Below are positions 41,971 through 52,007 of a DNA stretch of 64,000 nt, piece after piece (position 1 is the stretch's first letter; each line of letters begins with the position of its first letter). The notes below the pieces were generated by a model. It did no database searches. It saw only the letters and a program-made list of their open reading frames with translations, and had not been told where the DNA came from. This DNA comes from Castellaniella caeni NBRC 101664 (GTDB lineage Bacteria; Pseudomonadota; Gammaproteobacteria; Burkholderiales; Burkholderiaceae_B). The translations under genes and the position numbers were made by a program. Location: positions 124,001-188,000 of the forward strand of contig NZ_BCWN01000002.1 in assembly GCF_001592225.1 (NCBI RefSeq). Reading direction: 5' to 3'.

Positions 41971-43332
41971 TCAGATGTAGTCCCCCAGCTTGCAGCCCAG
42001 CAGACCCAGCGGCGGCAGCACGTCCTTGCCGTTGACCACCTCGACGATGTCGTAGAAGTCGTCGGCGTTTTTCATGTCGGCCTTCTTCTTGCCGCGCAGA
42101 ATGGGGAAGTTGCAGTCGGCCTGGTGGTCTTCGGCACGGAAACTGAGCTTGCCCACCGGGGTGTCGCGCACCTCGCCCGCTTCGAGCGCCTTGACGACGT
42201 CCACAGGATAGAAGCTGCCCGCCCGCTCGACGGCATCGGCCCACAGCACCATGGCCAGATAGGCATAGAGCGCGGAATCGCGCGGCTTGCCGCCGAATTT
42301 CTTTTCGTAGGCCTCGACGAAGTCTTTGGCAATGGGGTTCTGATCCTGCATCGTCCACCAGAAGCCCTGGCCCACCAGCACCCCGGCCATGAGGTCGGCG
42401 CCCACTTCTTTTTCGAGGAAGGCCGAGCAGTACGGCACCACGACCTTCATCTTGTCGAGCAGGCCGAACTGCTTGGCCTGCTTGATGGCGTTGGCCGCGT
42501 CGGCCCCGTAGGCCACGCACACCAGCACGTCGGCATCGGTGTTGGCGATGTTGATGAGGTACGAGCTGTAATCTTTGGCGCCCAGCGGGTGCACCTGGTT
42601 GGTGACGGTCGTCCAGCCTTCTTTCTCGGTGAATTCTTTCATCGATTGAGTGGTGGTGTGGCCGTAGGTGTAGTCCGGCGTGAGATAGGCGGCCTTGCGG
42701 TTCTTGCCCAGTTCTTTGGCGGCGATGGGAGCGATGGCCTTGCAGGTCATGTAGGCGAAATAGCCCACCCGGAAGCCGTAGCGCTGGCAATCGACCCCGG
42801 TGGTTTCATTGGAACCGGAGATGGCCGTGAAGTACGGCGTGTGTTCACGGTTGCAGACCTTTTCCAGGGCGATGGCCACGGCGCTGCTGGTGCTGCCCGC
42901 GATCATCAGGGCCTTTTCGTCGTGGATGAAGCGCGTAGCCGCCTGCACCCCGGTATTGGGCTTGGTTTCGGCATCGGCGTAGCCCACTTTCAGGGTCTTG
43001 CCGCGCACGCCCTTCTTGAGCAGGGGCGAAATTTTTTGCAGCTGCGGCGCCCCGGCGTTGATCTGCTCGGCAGCCAGTTCGTAGCCGCGCTTTTGCTCGG
43101 CGCCTTGTGCGGAATACGGGCCCGTCAGATCGACAGTCATCCCCAGAAAGACGGTATCACCGTCAGACCCGGCAGGCCAGGCGCCCAGCGGCTTCTTGTC
43201 TTCGGCCATGGCCAGGCGCGCCGTGGCGGGCAGCAACAGGCTGCCCGCCACGCCAGCGGCACCGGCCTTGAGCACGGAACGGCGCTTGACCTGCGTCTGC
43301 AAGGCTTGATCCAGCGATTTCTTATCTTTCAT
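41971..43332 (-). CDS. Liv-type ABC transporter substrate-binding protein
   Basis: The product is 453 aa with a Tat-like signal (VKRRSVLKAGAAG). The mature part is a Peripla_BP_6 domain (GMTVDLTGPYSAQGAEQKRGYELAAEQINAG). It is the first gene of the livKH(MG)F-type operon and should define its substrate, which I cannot name. AGGAG precedes ATG 43332. The 440-bp gap upstream (43333-43772) holds AT-rich sequence with the probable promoter and one terminator, and no gene I can support. Confidence 0.9.
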   Translation of the reverse strand: MKDKKSLDQALQTQVKRRSVLKAGAAGVAGSLLLPATARLAMAEDKKPLGAWPAGSDGDTVFLGMTVDLTGPYSAQGAEQKRGYELAAEQINAGAPQLQKISPLLKKGVRGKTLKVGYADAETKPNTGVQAATRFIHDEKALMIAGSTSSAVAIALEKVCNREHTPYFTAISGSNETTGVDCQRYGFRVGYFAYMTCKAIAPIAAKELGKNRKAAYLTPDYTYGHTTTQSMKEFTEKEGWTTVTNQVHPLGAKDYSSYLINIANTDADVLVCVAYGADAANAIKQAKQFGLLDKMKVVVPYCSAFLEKEVGADLMAGVLVGQGFWWTMQDQNPIAKDFVEAYEKKFGGKPRDSALYAYLAMVLWADAVERAGSFYPVDVVKALEAGEVRDTPVGKLSFRAEDHQADCNFPILRGKKKADMKNADDFYDIVEVVNGKDVLPPLGLLGCKLGDYI

Positions 43333-43722
43333 TGCTTTGTCTCCTGATTTGAATGGCCCCGGGCGCCAGAGGCATCCGGACGAGATACTACGTGTCAGAC
43401 CCGCGATTTATTTTTGTTCTGGAAGCAGCTTTATTTTTGTGTGACGAAAAGGCGCGTGACCACTTTTGCGCGTAGTGCCATTAGGAAATTTGAAACTTAC
43501 GCAAAACTTACGTGAGGTTTCAATTGCGGAGGCGGATCCGATGACAGGAAAAATACACAGGTCAGAACCGATGCAGGAAAACCGCACAAGCAATTGATAT
43601 GAAAAGAAATAAAAAACAGGACGCAATTGATGCAATGCAATAAAACTAGGGTTTGTTCTTAAGGGAAATCCGCAGGTCTTATTCAAGACTCAATACTGCG
43701 ATATATTGCGGCGCACAAAAGA

Positions 43723-43745
43723 AACAGGCCCTGTCGGGGCCTGTT
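43723..43745 (-). terminator. Rho-independent terminator after the DUF945 gene
   Basis: A perfect 9-bp stem (AACAGGCCC / GGGCCTGTT) with a 5-nt loop lies 28 bp past the minus-strand stop and is followed on that strand by TCTTTTG. Confidence 0.78.
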
Positions 43746-43772
43746 GATTCAAGTGGCAAACAATCCCGGGGG

Positions 43773-45203
43773 CTATTCCATGCCCAGCCCGGCCCCCGCG
43801 CGGGCGAGAAAATCGGCAGGCGTCATGGCGGCGTCATTGACCGTCAAGCTGCCATCGGCATAGCGCAGGCTGGTGGTGACGTCGTCGCCCTGCCGCCGCA
43901 CCAGGCCCGCGCGCGCGAGACGCGCCGTGTACTGGTCGAAGATCATGCTGAACAAGGCCACGGCCATGTCCGGATTGCCGCCCCCCTGGCTCTGGCGCAC
44001 CAGCTGCAGCAGCATGGGCTTGGACAGGCTGGCCCCCGCCGACAACTGGGCAATGCCGCGCTCGATGACGGCCCCCAGGGTCTGTGGCACGGCGTCGGCC
44101 ACCGGCCGAAACTGTGCCCGGGCGTCGAGCCGGGTCTTGCCCTGGGCGTTCGTCCAGGTCAAGGCATCGAGCGACACCACGGGCGCAGAGGCCAGCACCG
44201 GCAGCACCCGCTCGCGCAGCAGCTGCTCGTCGGCGGCGGACAATGGCTGGTCATCGGCGCCGCCGCGCCGCGCCTGAATCCGCTGCCAGGCAAGCAGCAG
44301 GGGCTGCAAGGCGGCCACGTCCACCTGCTGGGCGGACGCCTTGAGCTGCAGGGAGCCCAGGGCCTGCGTGCCTGCCCGCACCTGCCCCAGGTCGTATTGC
44401 ACGCGGCTGTCCAGCAGGCTGCCTGTGCGCGCGGCGGCAATGCTCAGGGCCGGATCGTCGAACACGAGCTCGCCCGCCGCGGGCGTCTGCACGCGGGCCT
44501 GCTTCAGGCTCAGGCGCTGGCGCGACTGCAGGTCGGTGTCGCCGCTGCGCGTCGTCTGGCTGTCCAGCGCCAGGCCCTGCAAGGCCAGGCGCCCGCCGGT
44601 CGCGGCATCCTGGATCGTCAAAGCGGCCGCCGCGCCCGTCACGTGGGCCTGGCGGGTCTGTGCAACATAATCCACCGCCAGCGAGCCGCCGCTGAAGTCC
44701 AGCTGGCCGTCCGCCGTGCGCACGGGGGCAAAGCGCCACAGCGACACGACGTGGCCGTCGAAACCCACCTGGGAATCCGCCTGCCAGGGCGTCTTGCCCC
44801 CCAGGGCATCGAACCAGGGCTGCCAGAGCCCGCCGGGCTGCGGCTGCACCTGGCTGTAGGCGGCCAGGGGCCGCCAGATACCCGCGCGCACGGCGGCCCA
44901 GGGCCACGGCCCGTGCCGCAGGGCGTCGGCAAACGTCAGGGTCTGGTCTTTGCCGTGCTCGTCTTGAAAGTGGAAGGCATAGCGCACCTGGGCGGAAAAC
45001 ACGCCGCGCGCGTAACTGAGCACCTGCACGGCGGGCGCGGCCCCTGGCCCGGCCCATTCGGACTGGATATCCTGGTTGGCCTGCGCCACCCAGGCTTCGA
45101 TCGAGCGCTGCGCCAGGGTGCCGGCATACCAGGAGGCCCCGGTATAGGCCAGCGCCAGCACGGCCACGGCGCCCAGCGTGCGCCGCAGCGGGGCGCGGCT
45201 CAT
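43773..45203 (-). CDS. DUF945 (YdgA-family) protein
   Basis: The product is 476 aa with one N-terminal hydrophobic anchor (about residues 10-25) and a large predicted periplasmic region rich in beta strands. The spacing and repeated 'L..D' pattern match the YdgA/DUF945 family, whose members have no firm biochemical role and are linked to envelope and motility phenotypes. Its start overlaps the upstream dehydrogenase stop by ATGA, so it ends a four-gene operon. Confidence 0.8.
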   Translation of the reverse strand: MSRAPLRRTLGAVAVLALAYTGASWYAGTLAQRSIEAWVAQANQDIQSEWAGPGAAPAVQVLSYARGVFSAQVRYAFHFQDEHGKDQTLTFADALRHGPWPWAAVRAGIWRPLAAYSQVQPQPGGLWQPWFDALGGKTPWQADSQVGFDGHVVSLWRFAPVRTADGQLDFSGGSLAVDYVAQTRQAHVTGAAAALTIQDAATGGRLALQGLALDSQTTRSGDTDLQSRQRLSLKQARVQTPAAGELVFDDPALSIAAARTGSLLDSRVQYDLGQVRAGTQALGSLQLKASAQQVDVAALQPLLLAWQRIQARRGGADDQPLSAADEQLLRERVLPVLASAPVVSLDALTWTNAQGKTRLDARAQFRPVADAVPQTLGAVIERGIAQLSAGASLSKPMLLQLVRQSQGGGNPDMAVALFSMIFDQYTARLARAGLVRRQGDDVTTSLRYADGSLTVNDAAMTPADFLARAGAGLGME

Positions 45204-46078
45204 GCCCGTCTCCCGGGGGCGGGGTCAAAGACCCGGATGAGCTGGGAGACGTCGTCCGCGCCATGGCCCTGACGGCTGGCAAGCCGATAATGCTGCCCGG
45301 CCGCCGCGGCCACCGGAATCGCCGTGCCCTGGCTGCGCGCCAGCGCGGCCACGGTATCGAGGTCTTTGAGCATGGTGTCGAGCGTCGCCTGCGCCGCGGG
45401 CGGTTCTTGTGTCATGCGAGGCACGAACAGCTGCAGCAGCGTGGAATCCGCCCAGCCGCCCGCCAGCGCCTCGGCCAGGCGCGCGGCATCCACGCCGGCA
45501 TCCTGCGCCAGGGCGACGGCTTCGGCAATGGCGGCGATAGTGGTTGCCACGATGGTCTGGTTGCACAGCTTGGTGACCTGCCCGGCGCCGCTGGGGCCCA
45601 TGTAGGTGACGCGCTGCGCGTAGGCCCGCAGCACGGGCGTGACCTGCTCGCACACGGCGGCATCGCCACCGACCATCACAGCCAGAGTGCCCGCCGCGGC
45701 GCCGCCTGTCCCGCCCGACACCGGGGCGTCCAGCCACTGGGCGCCCTGGGTGTCGGCCAGGCGCCGCGCAAACGCGCGCGTGTGCCCGGGCGGAATGGAG
45801 GAATGGTCGATCAGCACCTGCAAGCCGCGCGAGGCCGCCAGGCCGTCGGTGCCAAAAACCACGGCTTCGACCGCCGCTGCATCGAACACGCACAGCGCCA
45901 CCCAGGGACAGGCATCGGCCAGCGCGCGCGGGCTGGCGCACACCTGCGCGCCTTCGGCGGCGAGTGCCTGCGCGGGGCCGGTGGAACGGTTCCAGACATG
46001 CACTTCGTGGCCCGCTCGCAGCAGGCAGCGCACCATGGGCACGCCCATGCGGCCCAGGCCGCAAAAACCAATTTTCAT
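45200..46078 (-). CDS. 3-hydroxyisobutyrate dehydrogenase-like NAD(P)-dependent oxidoreductase
   Basis: The product is 292 aa. The Rossmann start [15 protein letters not shown], the substrate-binding [16 protein letters not shown] and the catalytic Lys in [15 protein letters not shown] are diagnostic of the beta-hydroxyacid dehydrogenase family (tartronate semialdehyde reductase/HIBADH). The precise substrate is unknown. ATG 46078 overlaps the ispH stop by ATGA, so much longer in-frame starts are rejected. Confidence 0.9.
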   Translation of the reverse strand: MKIGFCGLGRMGVPMVRCLLRAGHEVHVWNRSTGPAQALAAEGAQVCASPRALADACPWVALCVFDAAAVEAVVFGTDGLAASRGLQVLIDHSSIPPGHTRAFARRLADTQGAQWLDAPVSGGTGGAAAGTLAVMVGGDAAVCEQVTPVLRAYAQRVTYMGPSGAGQVTKLCNQTIVATTIAAIAEAVALAQDAGVDAARLAEALAGGWADSTLLQLFVPRMTQEPPAAQATLDTMLKDLDTVAALARSQGTAIPVAAAAGQHYRLASRQGHGADDVSQLIRVFDPAPGRRA

Positions 46079-47070
46079 GATTCTTCGTGGATTTTGCGTG
46101 AGAGTTCGCGCGGGAGGGGGAAGGACACCTGTTCGCGCACGCCGTCGAGAGGCCGCACCGAACGCACCCCCAGTTCGCGCAGGCGATCGAGCACCTGCTG
46201 CACCAGCGCCTCGGGTGCCGAGGCGCCCGCCGTGACGCCCACCCGCCTGGCCTTGGCCAGCCATTCGGGGCGGATCATGTCGGGGTGGTCGAGCAGGTAG
46301 GCCGTGACCCCCTTGCGCTCGGCGACCTCGCGCAGGCGGTTGGAATTGGAGCTGTTGGGACTGCCCACCACCAGCACCAGATCGCACTGCGGCGCCATGA
46401 TGCGCACGGCGTCCTGGCGATTTTGCGTGGCGTAGCAGATGTCGCTTTTCTTGGGCTCGGCGATGCCGGGAAAGCGCGCGCGCAAGGCGGCGGCCACCTG
46501 CGCTGCGTCGTCGATCGACAAGGTGGTTTGCGTGACGAAGGCAAGCATCTGCGGATTGCGCACCTGCAGCGCCTGCACGTCTTCGACCGTCTCGACCAGG
46601 TACATGCCGTCGTCGGCCTGGCCCAGCGTGCCTTCGACTTCGGGGTGGCCCTTGTGGCCGATCATGATGACTTCGCGGCCTTCTTTGCGCATGCGGGCCA
46701 CTTCGACGTGTACCTTGGTGACCAGCGGACAGGTCGCGTCGAAGATGCGCTGCTGGCGTTCTTGCGCCTCGCCGCGCACCGCGCGCGACACCCCGTGGGC
46801 CGAGAAGATGACGATGGCGCCCGCCGGGGCGTCTTCGAGCTCGTCGATGAAGATGGCGCCCTTGGCCTTGAGGTCTTCGACCACGTAGCGGTTGTGCACG
46901 ATTTCGTGCCGCACGTAGATGGGGGCACCATGGATTTCCAGTGCGCGCTCGACGATCTCGATGGCGCGGTCAACCCCGGCGCAAAACCCGCGGGGCTGGG
47001 CCAGCACGACCTCGGGCGACGCGTCGAGCTGCTCGGCAGGCGGGGCGGCATCCGCCGGATGGAGGGCCAT
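46075..47070 (-). CDS. ispH: 4-hydroxy-3-methylbut-2-enyl diphosphate reductase
   Basis: The product is 331 aa and catalyses the last MEP-pathway step to IPP and DMAPP. Three Fe-S cysteines are visible in [20 protein letters not shown] and [10 protein letters not shown], along with the catalytic Glu in the TQTTLS region context and [14 protein letters not shown] 47070 overlaps the fkpB stop by one base (TGATG). fkpB-ispH pairing is typical of proteobacteria. Confidence 0.96.
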   Translation of the reverse strand: MALHPADAAPPAEQLDASPEVVLAQPRGFCAGVDRAIEIVERALEIHGAPIYVRHEIVHNRYVVEDLKAKGAIFIDELEDAPAGAIVIFSAHGVSRAVRGEAQERQQRIFDATCPLVTKVHVEVARMRKEGREVIMIGHKGHPEVEGTLGQADDGMYLVETVEDVQALQVRNPQMLAFVTQTTLSIDDAAQVAAALRARFPGIAEPKKSDICYATQNRQDAVRIMAPQCDLVLVVGSPNSSNSNRLREVAERKGVTAYLLDHPDMIRPEWLAKARRVGVTAGASAPEALVQQVLDRLRELGVRSVRPLDGVREQVSFPLPRELSRKIHEES

Positions 47071-47540
47071 CACAACACCCCCAGGATGCGGATTTCCACC
47101 TGCAGGTCGATGCCCGCCAGCGGATGGTTGAAATCGAACAGGGCGGAGTCGCCCTGCAAGGTCTTGAGCACGCCCGAGTAGCGCCCGCCGTTGGGCGCCA
47201 CGAATTCGATCATGTCGCCGGCCTCGAAGACGGTGTCGGGCGGGGCGTTGCGCACCATTTCGTCATGGGAAATCCAGCGCAGCAGTTCGGGGTTGCGCTC
47301 GCCATAGGCCTGGACGGCCGGGACGTCGCGCGTGAAGTGCGCGCCTTCCGCCTGGTCGAGCAGCAGGGATTCAAGGCCGGGGGCCCACTGGCCGATACCC
47401 ATCTGCAAGGTGGCGGGCCGATCGAGGAAGGTATCCACGAAGGCCGTGCCGGCGGCGGGCCCCGTGAGCGGTTCTATGCGGTAGTGCAGCGTGACATAAG
47501 AGTCAGGGCGCACGTGGGCGACGGCAGCGGAAGCGGTCAA
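47070..47540 (-). CDS. fkpB: FKBP-type peptidyl-prolyl isomerase SlpA/FkpB
   Basis: The product is 156 aa of the SlyD-like FKBP class ([53 protein letters not shown]). An insert-in-flap domain gives it chaperone ability. It has no signal peptide, so acts in the cytoplasm. The apparent start is TTG at 47540, as no ATG precedes the conserved region in frame. It heads the fkpB-ispH-dehydrogenase-DUF945 operon and is divergent from radC. Confidence 0.9.
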   Translation of the reverse strand: MTASAAVAHVRPDSYVTLHYRIEPLTGPAAGTAFVDTFLDRPATLQMGIGQWAPGLESLLLDQAEGAHFTRDVPAVQAYGERNPELLRWISHDEMVRNAPPDTVFEAGDMIEFVAPNGGRYSGVLKTLQGDSALFDFNHPLAGIDLQVEIRILGVL

Positions 47541-47591
47541 AATGGTTCACCAGTCAAAAATCGTTCAAACCTTCTTATTTTAGAGCCTAAC

Positions 47592-48269
47592 ATGCCACAA
47601 GAGCGCCAATTCCCCTCATGCGAGCGTCCTCGCGAGCGCCTGCTCAGGCATGGCGTGCATGCCCTCACCTCGGCGGAGCTGCTGGCCGTGCTGCTGCGCA
47701 CCGGCAGACGGGGGCATAGCGCCACCGACATGGGCCACGCGCTGATCGAGCATTTCGGCGGCCTGCGCCGCCTGCTGTCGGCGGAAAGCGAGGCGCTGCT
47801 GGCCTTTCCCGGCCTGGGGGCGGCCAAGACCTGCGAGCTGCTGGCGGTACAGGAGCTGGGCCGTCGGGCGCTGGAAGAGCCCTTGCGCAACGGTCGCGCC
47901 CTGAGCCAGCCCGAACGCGTCAAGCAGTTCTGCGCCATGCGCCTGGCGCACCTGCGAGTGGAGCACTGCATCGCGCTGTTTCTCGACACCCAGCTGCGGC
48001 TCATCGACTGCGTGGAGCTTGCGCGCGGCACCCTGTCGCACGCCTCGGTCTATCCGCGCGAAGTCGTCAAGGCGGCGCTGGGCCACCACGCCGCCGCCCT
48101 GATCCTGGCGCACAACCACCCCTCGGGCCTGGCCGAGCCCAGCAGCGCCGACATCGCCCTCACCCGCCAGCTCAAGCAGGCGCTGGCCCTGGTGGACATC
48201 CGCCTGCTGGATCACCTGATCGTGGGGGCCACCGAGGTCACCTCGCTGGCCGAACGCGGACAGGTGTAG
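47592..48269 (+). CDS. radC: RadC family JAB1/MPN-domain protein
   Basis: The product is 225 aa. An N-terminal helix-hairpin-helix region (SAESEALLAFPGLGAAKTCEL) is followed by an MPN domain with the metal-binding JAMM residues in HNHPSGLAEPSSAD. The historic role in DNA repair is doubtful, and the function of chromosomal RadC is unresolved. It is divergent from fkpB with 51 bp between. Confidence 0.93.
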   Translation: MPQERQFPSCERPRERLLRHGVHALTSAELLAVLLRTGRRGHSATDMGHALIEHFGGLRRLLSAESEALLAFPGLGAAKTCELLAVQELGRRALEEPLRNGRALSQPERVKQFCAMRLAHLRVEHCIALFLDTQLRLIDCVELARGTLSHASVYPREVVKAALGHHAAALILAHNHPSGLAEPSSADIALTRQLKQALALVDIRLLDHLIVGATEVTSLAERGQV

Positions 48270-48424
48270 CGCGCCGGGCCAAGGACAGGCACGCAACAGG
48301 CGCGCGTGCTAGAATGAGCGGCTAACCCTGGATACGTTGCCAGGTCTTTGATGGCGTATGCGCCCTGGTGGCACCCATACATCATCCGGCTGGCTGGCGA
48401 CCCCAACACTCAACGGACTTCATC

Positions 48425-48685
48425 ATGAAAGACGGCATCCACCCCGAATACCGCGAGGTCGTGTTCCTCGACCTGCAAACCGGCAACAAGTTCATCTCGC
48501 GCTCGGCCCTCACCTCGCGTGAAACCACCGAGATCGACGGCAAGAGCTACCCGCTCTTCAAGTGCGACGTGACCTCCGAATCGCACCCCTTCTACACCGG
48601 CGCACAAACGCGCATCGTCGAGACGGGCCGCGTCGAGAAATTCCGCGCGCGTTTTGCCCGCACCGCCGGCACCATCAAGAAGTAA
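48425..48685 (+). CDS. rpmE2: 50S ribosomal protein L31 type B
   Basis: The product is 86 aa. It starts MKDGIHPEYREVVFLD and has HPFYTG with no CxxC zinc motif, so it is the zinc-independent paralogue used under zinc limitation in many bacteria. A TAGAAT -10 candidate lies at 48310-48315. I see no clear Zur palindrome. A strong terminator follows. Confidence 0.95.
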   Translation: MKDGIHPEYREVVFLDLQTGNKFISRSALTSRETTEIDGKSYPLFKCDVTSESHPFYTGAQTRIVETGRVEKFRARFARTAGTIKK

Positions 48686-48736
48686 GGGTTCCGCGCCCCG
48701 GTGGCCTGCCGCGCAACCGCGGGCGGGCACCTTCGC

Positions 48737-48763
48737 AAAAGGCAGCCGAGCGGCTGCCTTTTT
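48737..48763 (+). terminator. Rho-independent terminator after rpmE2
   Basis: GGCAGCC, a GAGC loop and GGCTGCC are followed by TTTTT and preceded by AAAA, so it may work in both directions. Confidence 0.9.
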
Positions 48764-48807
48764 CATTTAACATAGGGGATTACCCCGTCTCGCGCCCGCC
48801 TCCTCCT

Positions 48808-50556
48808 GTGTATTCCGACGATCTGCGATCCACGCCGGCCCGGCTGACAGCCACGGCGGCCGCCAAGCTCCCGCGCCTGTTCCTGCTGGTCGTGGGGCTG
48901 GTGTACATCCTGGCGGGGCTGTTCTACCGCGACCCCTGGAAAACCGACGACGTCACCGGGCTGGCCACCATGCTCACGGCCCTCTCGGGCCAGGATCACG
49001 CCTGGCTGCTGCCGCAGGTGGGCCACCTGGCGCAGGCCCAGGACGGGCCGCTCGTCACCTGGGTGGGCGGCTTCTTCATCTGGGCCCTGCGCCCGCTGCT
49101 CGAACTGCTCTTCAGCCCGCTGAACGCCGCCATCATCGCCTCGCGGGTGCCCAACATCCTGTGGTTCGCGCTGCTCACCAGCGCCCTGTGGTACGGCACC
49201 TACCTGCTGGGGCGGCGCAGCGAAGCGCAGCCCCTGGCGCTGCCCTTCGGCGGCGAACCAAGCGAACGCGACTACGGCCGCATGCTGGCCGACGCCGCGC
49301 TGCTGCTCATCGTGGCCACCGTGGGCATCACCTGGCGCATGCACGAAACCTCCGAAGTCCCGGCCCTCATCGCCTGCCAGGCTTTGGCCCTGTACGCCGT
49401 GGCGCGCATGCTCGACCATCCGATCTCGGGGGCCATCACCCTGGGCCTGGCCATCGGCGGCGCCTTTCTCGCCCGCGGCTGGCCCGGCAGCCTGCCGCTG
49501 ATGCTGGGCACCCTGATCGCCATCATCCCCAGGGGGCCGCTGGCCGCCGAGCGCAAGTGGGTCGTCATCAGTGCGCTGATTGCCGCCAGCATCATGCTGC
49601 TGTGGTGGATTCCGGCGCGCACCTTCGGGCCGTACTGGGCGCAGAGCTGGCTGCTCTGGACCGAGCGCGCGTTTGGCTGGCCCAGCACGCGCGCCTGGCT
49701 CAGCATCCTGCGCGACCTGCCCTGGTTTCTGTGGCCCACCTGGCCCCTGGCGCTGCTGGCCCTGTGGCGCTGGCGCGGCTGGTTCGGCGCGCCGCACATC
49801 CACATCCCGCTCAGTTTTGCCCTGGGCGCCCTGCTGGTGCTGCTGGCCAGCGCCGACCCCTTCGAGCCCGAATACAGCACGCTGGCCGTGCCCTGCGCCG
49901 TCCTGGCCGCCTTCGCGCTGCCTACACTGCGTCGCGGCGTGGTCAACACGCTCGACTGGTTCGCGGTCATGTGCTTCTCGCTGACCGCCGCCACCGTGTG
50001 GCTGGGCTGGATCGCCCTGCAAACCGGCTGGCCCGCCCAGATCGCCGCCAACATCGCGCGCCAGACGCGCGGCTTCGACGCGCACGTCGCCTGGCCCGCC
50101 ACCACGATCGCCCTGCTGGGCTCGCTCGCCTGGGTGGCCCTGGTGCGCTGGCGCCTGCGCAGCCACCCCGCCGGCCTGTGGCGCGGCACGGCCCTATCGG
50201 CGGGCGGCCTGCTCACCACCTGGCTGCTGCTGGCCACGCTCTGGATGCCCGCCCTCGACTACGTGCGCAGCTACCGCGACGTCTCGGCCTCGCTGGCGCA
50301 CGCCCTGGCGCGCGACCAGCGCCCCGGCGAATGCGTGCGCACGCAAAACCTCGGCAGCGGCCAGCGCGCCTCGTTCCTGGTCTTCAACCAGATCGAGCTG
50401 TCCTTTGACGGCCAGTGCCCGCTGGTGTTGCAGCAGCTCAGCACCCACGACGCCGACACGCCCCTGCGTCCAGGCGTAAGCGTGCTCTGGGAAGGCAAGC
50501 GCGGCCCCGACCGGCACGAGAAATTCCGGCTCGTGCGCATCACCCCGGCGTCATGA
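48808..50556 (+). CDS. ArnT-like membrane glycosyltransferase
   Basis: The product is 582 aa starting at GTG, since no ATG lies before the first TM helix. About 12 TM helices are present, with an acidic first loop (YRDPWKTDDVTG) as in ArnT/PMT family transferases. A C-terminal periplasmic domain (about residues 480-580) contains two Cys. It would transfer a sugar from polyprenyl phosphate to an envelope acceptor. The stop overlaps the start of a MATE transporter by ATGA, which links the two functionally. Confidence 0.82.
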   Translation: MYSDDLRSTPARLTATAAAKLPRLFLLVVGLVYILAGLFYRDPWKTDDVTGLATMLTALSGQDHAWLLPQVGHLAQAQDGPLVTWVGGFFIWALRPLLELLFSPLNAAIIASRVPNILWFALLTSALWYGTYLLGRRSEAQPLALPFGGEPSERDYGRMLADAALLLIVATVGITWRMHETSEVPALIACQALALYAVARMLDHPISGAITLGLAIGGAFLARGWPGSLPLMLGTLIAIIPRGPLAAERKWVVISALIAASIMLLWWIPARTFGPYWAQSWLLWTERAFGWPSTRAWLSILRDLPWFLWPTWPLALLALWRWRGWFGAPHIHIPLSFALGALLVLLASADPFEPEYSTLAVPCAVLAAFALPTLRRGVVNTLDWFAVMCFSLTAATVWLGWIALQTGWPAQIAANIARQTRGFDAHVAWPATTIALLGSLAWVALVRWRLRSHPAGLWRGTALSAGGLLTTWLLLATLWMPALDYVRSYRDVSASLAHALARDQRPGECVRTQNLGSGQRASFLVFNQIELSFDGQCPLVLQQLSTHDADTPLRPGVSVLWEGKRGPDRHEKFRLVRITPAS

Positions 50557-51962
50557 ACACTGGCCCGGCCACGGCGCCGCGCGCGCCCTGGCGCACCATC
50601 CTTCAGCAAGCCTGGCCCATTCTGGTGAGCGCCTGGGCCGGCATGATCTTCGCCGTCCTCGACACCGCCATGGTCGGCCACACCGACGCCATCGACCTGC
50701 AGGCCATGGCCCTGGGCGCCTCGATCTACATCACCGTGTTCGTCGGCCTCATGGGGGTCGTCCACGCGCTCATCCCCATCATCGCCCAGCACTTCGGCGC
50801 CCAGCGCCTGGACGCCGCCGGGCAGGCCTGGGGGCAAGGCATCTGGCTGGCCTTGGCGCTCTCCGTGCTGGGCGGCGTCACCCTGCTGTACCCGGATGTC
50901 TGGCTGGCGCTGTCCGGCACGATCGAGCCCGCCGTGCGCGAACGCATCGCGGGCTATCTGCTCGCCCTGGCGCTGGCCCTGCCCTCGGCCCTGCTGTTTC
51001 GCACCATCTACGCCATGGCCACGGCCATTTCGCAGACGCGCGGCGTCATGCTCATCAACCTGGGCAGCATCGCCTTCAAGCTGCTGTTCAACACCTGGTT
51101 CATCTTCGGCGGCCTGGGGCTCGACCCCATGGGGGCCGTCGGCGCGGGCATCGCCACGCTGGTGGTGGACTGGATGATGCTTGCCGCGGGGCTCTGGATG
51201 ATCCGCCGCCAGCCCGCCTTTCAGGCGCTGCGCCCGCGGGTGGGCCGCCCACGCTGGGCCGACCAGAAAGAACTGCTGCGCCTGGGGCTGCCCATGGGGG
51301 GCTCGTACCTGATCGAGGTCTGCGCCTTCAGCTTCATGGCGCTGCTCATCGCTCGCGACGGCCTGTACGCCAGTGGCGCCCAGCAGATTCTGGCCAACGT
51401 GATTGCCCTGTGCTACATGTTGCCCATGTCGCTGGGCTTGTCCACGGCCTCGCTCACGGCCCAGGCCGTCGGCGGCCAGCAGTTGCGCGCGGCGCGCCGC
51501 ATCGGGCTGCACGGCATCGCCCTGGTGGCCGCCGGGGCGCTGCTCACCAACGCGCTGCTGCTGGGTGGGCAGCACGCGATCGTGCGCGCCTACACCGACG
51601 AGCCGCACGTGGCCGCCATCGCCCTCACGCTGCTGCAGATCGCCCCCTGGTTCCACTTCTGGGACGCGCTGCACTGCGTCAGCGCCTACATCTTGCGGGC
51701 CTACAAGATCGCCCTCGTGCCGCTCGTCCTGCAGATCGCGGCGCTGTTGGGGCTGGGGCTGATCGGCGGCTGGTGGTTCGGCTACGGGCCCGCCGCGGGC
51801 GCGCTGCGCCCGGCGGCCAGGTGGTTCATGCCCGGCGCGCCCGTCGGCGCCGCGACGATGTGGATCATGGCCATGGCCGGGCTCGCTCTGACGGCGGTTC
51901 TGCTTCTTGCCTGGTACGGACACGTGCTGCGCAGCCAGGGACGCACCGCGCAGCCTGGTTGA
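50553..51962 (+). CDS. MATE-family efflux transporter
   Basis: The product is 469 aa with 12 predicted TM helices and the MatE repeat (WPILVSAWAGMIFAVLDTAMVGH; second copy near LRLGLPMGGSYLIEVCAFSF). MATE proteins export cations, dyes and drugs using Na+ or H+. ATGA overlap with the glycosyltransferase gene suggests a shared envelope-related task, or simple co-expression. Confidence 0.9.
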   Translation: MNTGPATAPRAPWRTILQQAWPILVSAWAGMIFAVLDTAMVGHTDAIDLQAMALGASIYITVFVGLMGVVHALIPIIAQHFGAQRLDAAGQAWGQGIWLALALSVLGGVTLLYPDVWLALSGTIEPAVRERIAGYLLALALALPSALLFRTIYAMATAISQTRGVMLINLGSIAFKLLFNTWFIFGGLGLDPMGAVGAGIATLVVDWMMLAAGLWMIRRQPAFQALRPRVGRPRWADQKELLRLGLPMGGSYLIEVCAFSFMALLIARDGLYASGAQQILANVIALCYMLPMSLGLSTASLTAQAVGGQQLRAARRIGLHGIALVAAGALLTNALLLGGQHAIVRAYTDEPHVAAIALTLLQIAPWFHFWDALHCVSAYILRAYKIALVPLVLQIAALLGLGLIGGWWFGYGPAAGALRPAARWFMPGAPVGAATMWIMAMAGLALTAVLLLAWYGHVLRSQGRTAQPG

Positions 51963-52007
51963 TGCGGACAGGCCCCGGGCGCCACTGGCCGCGGCAGCCC
52001 CTGCGTC

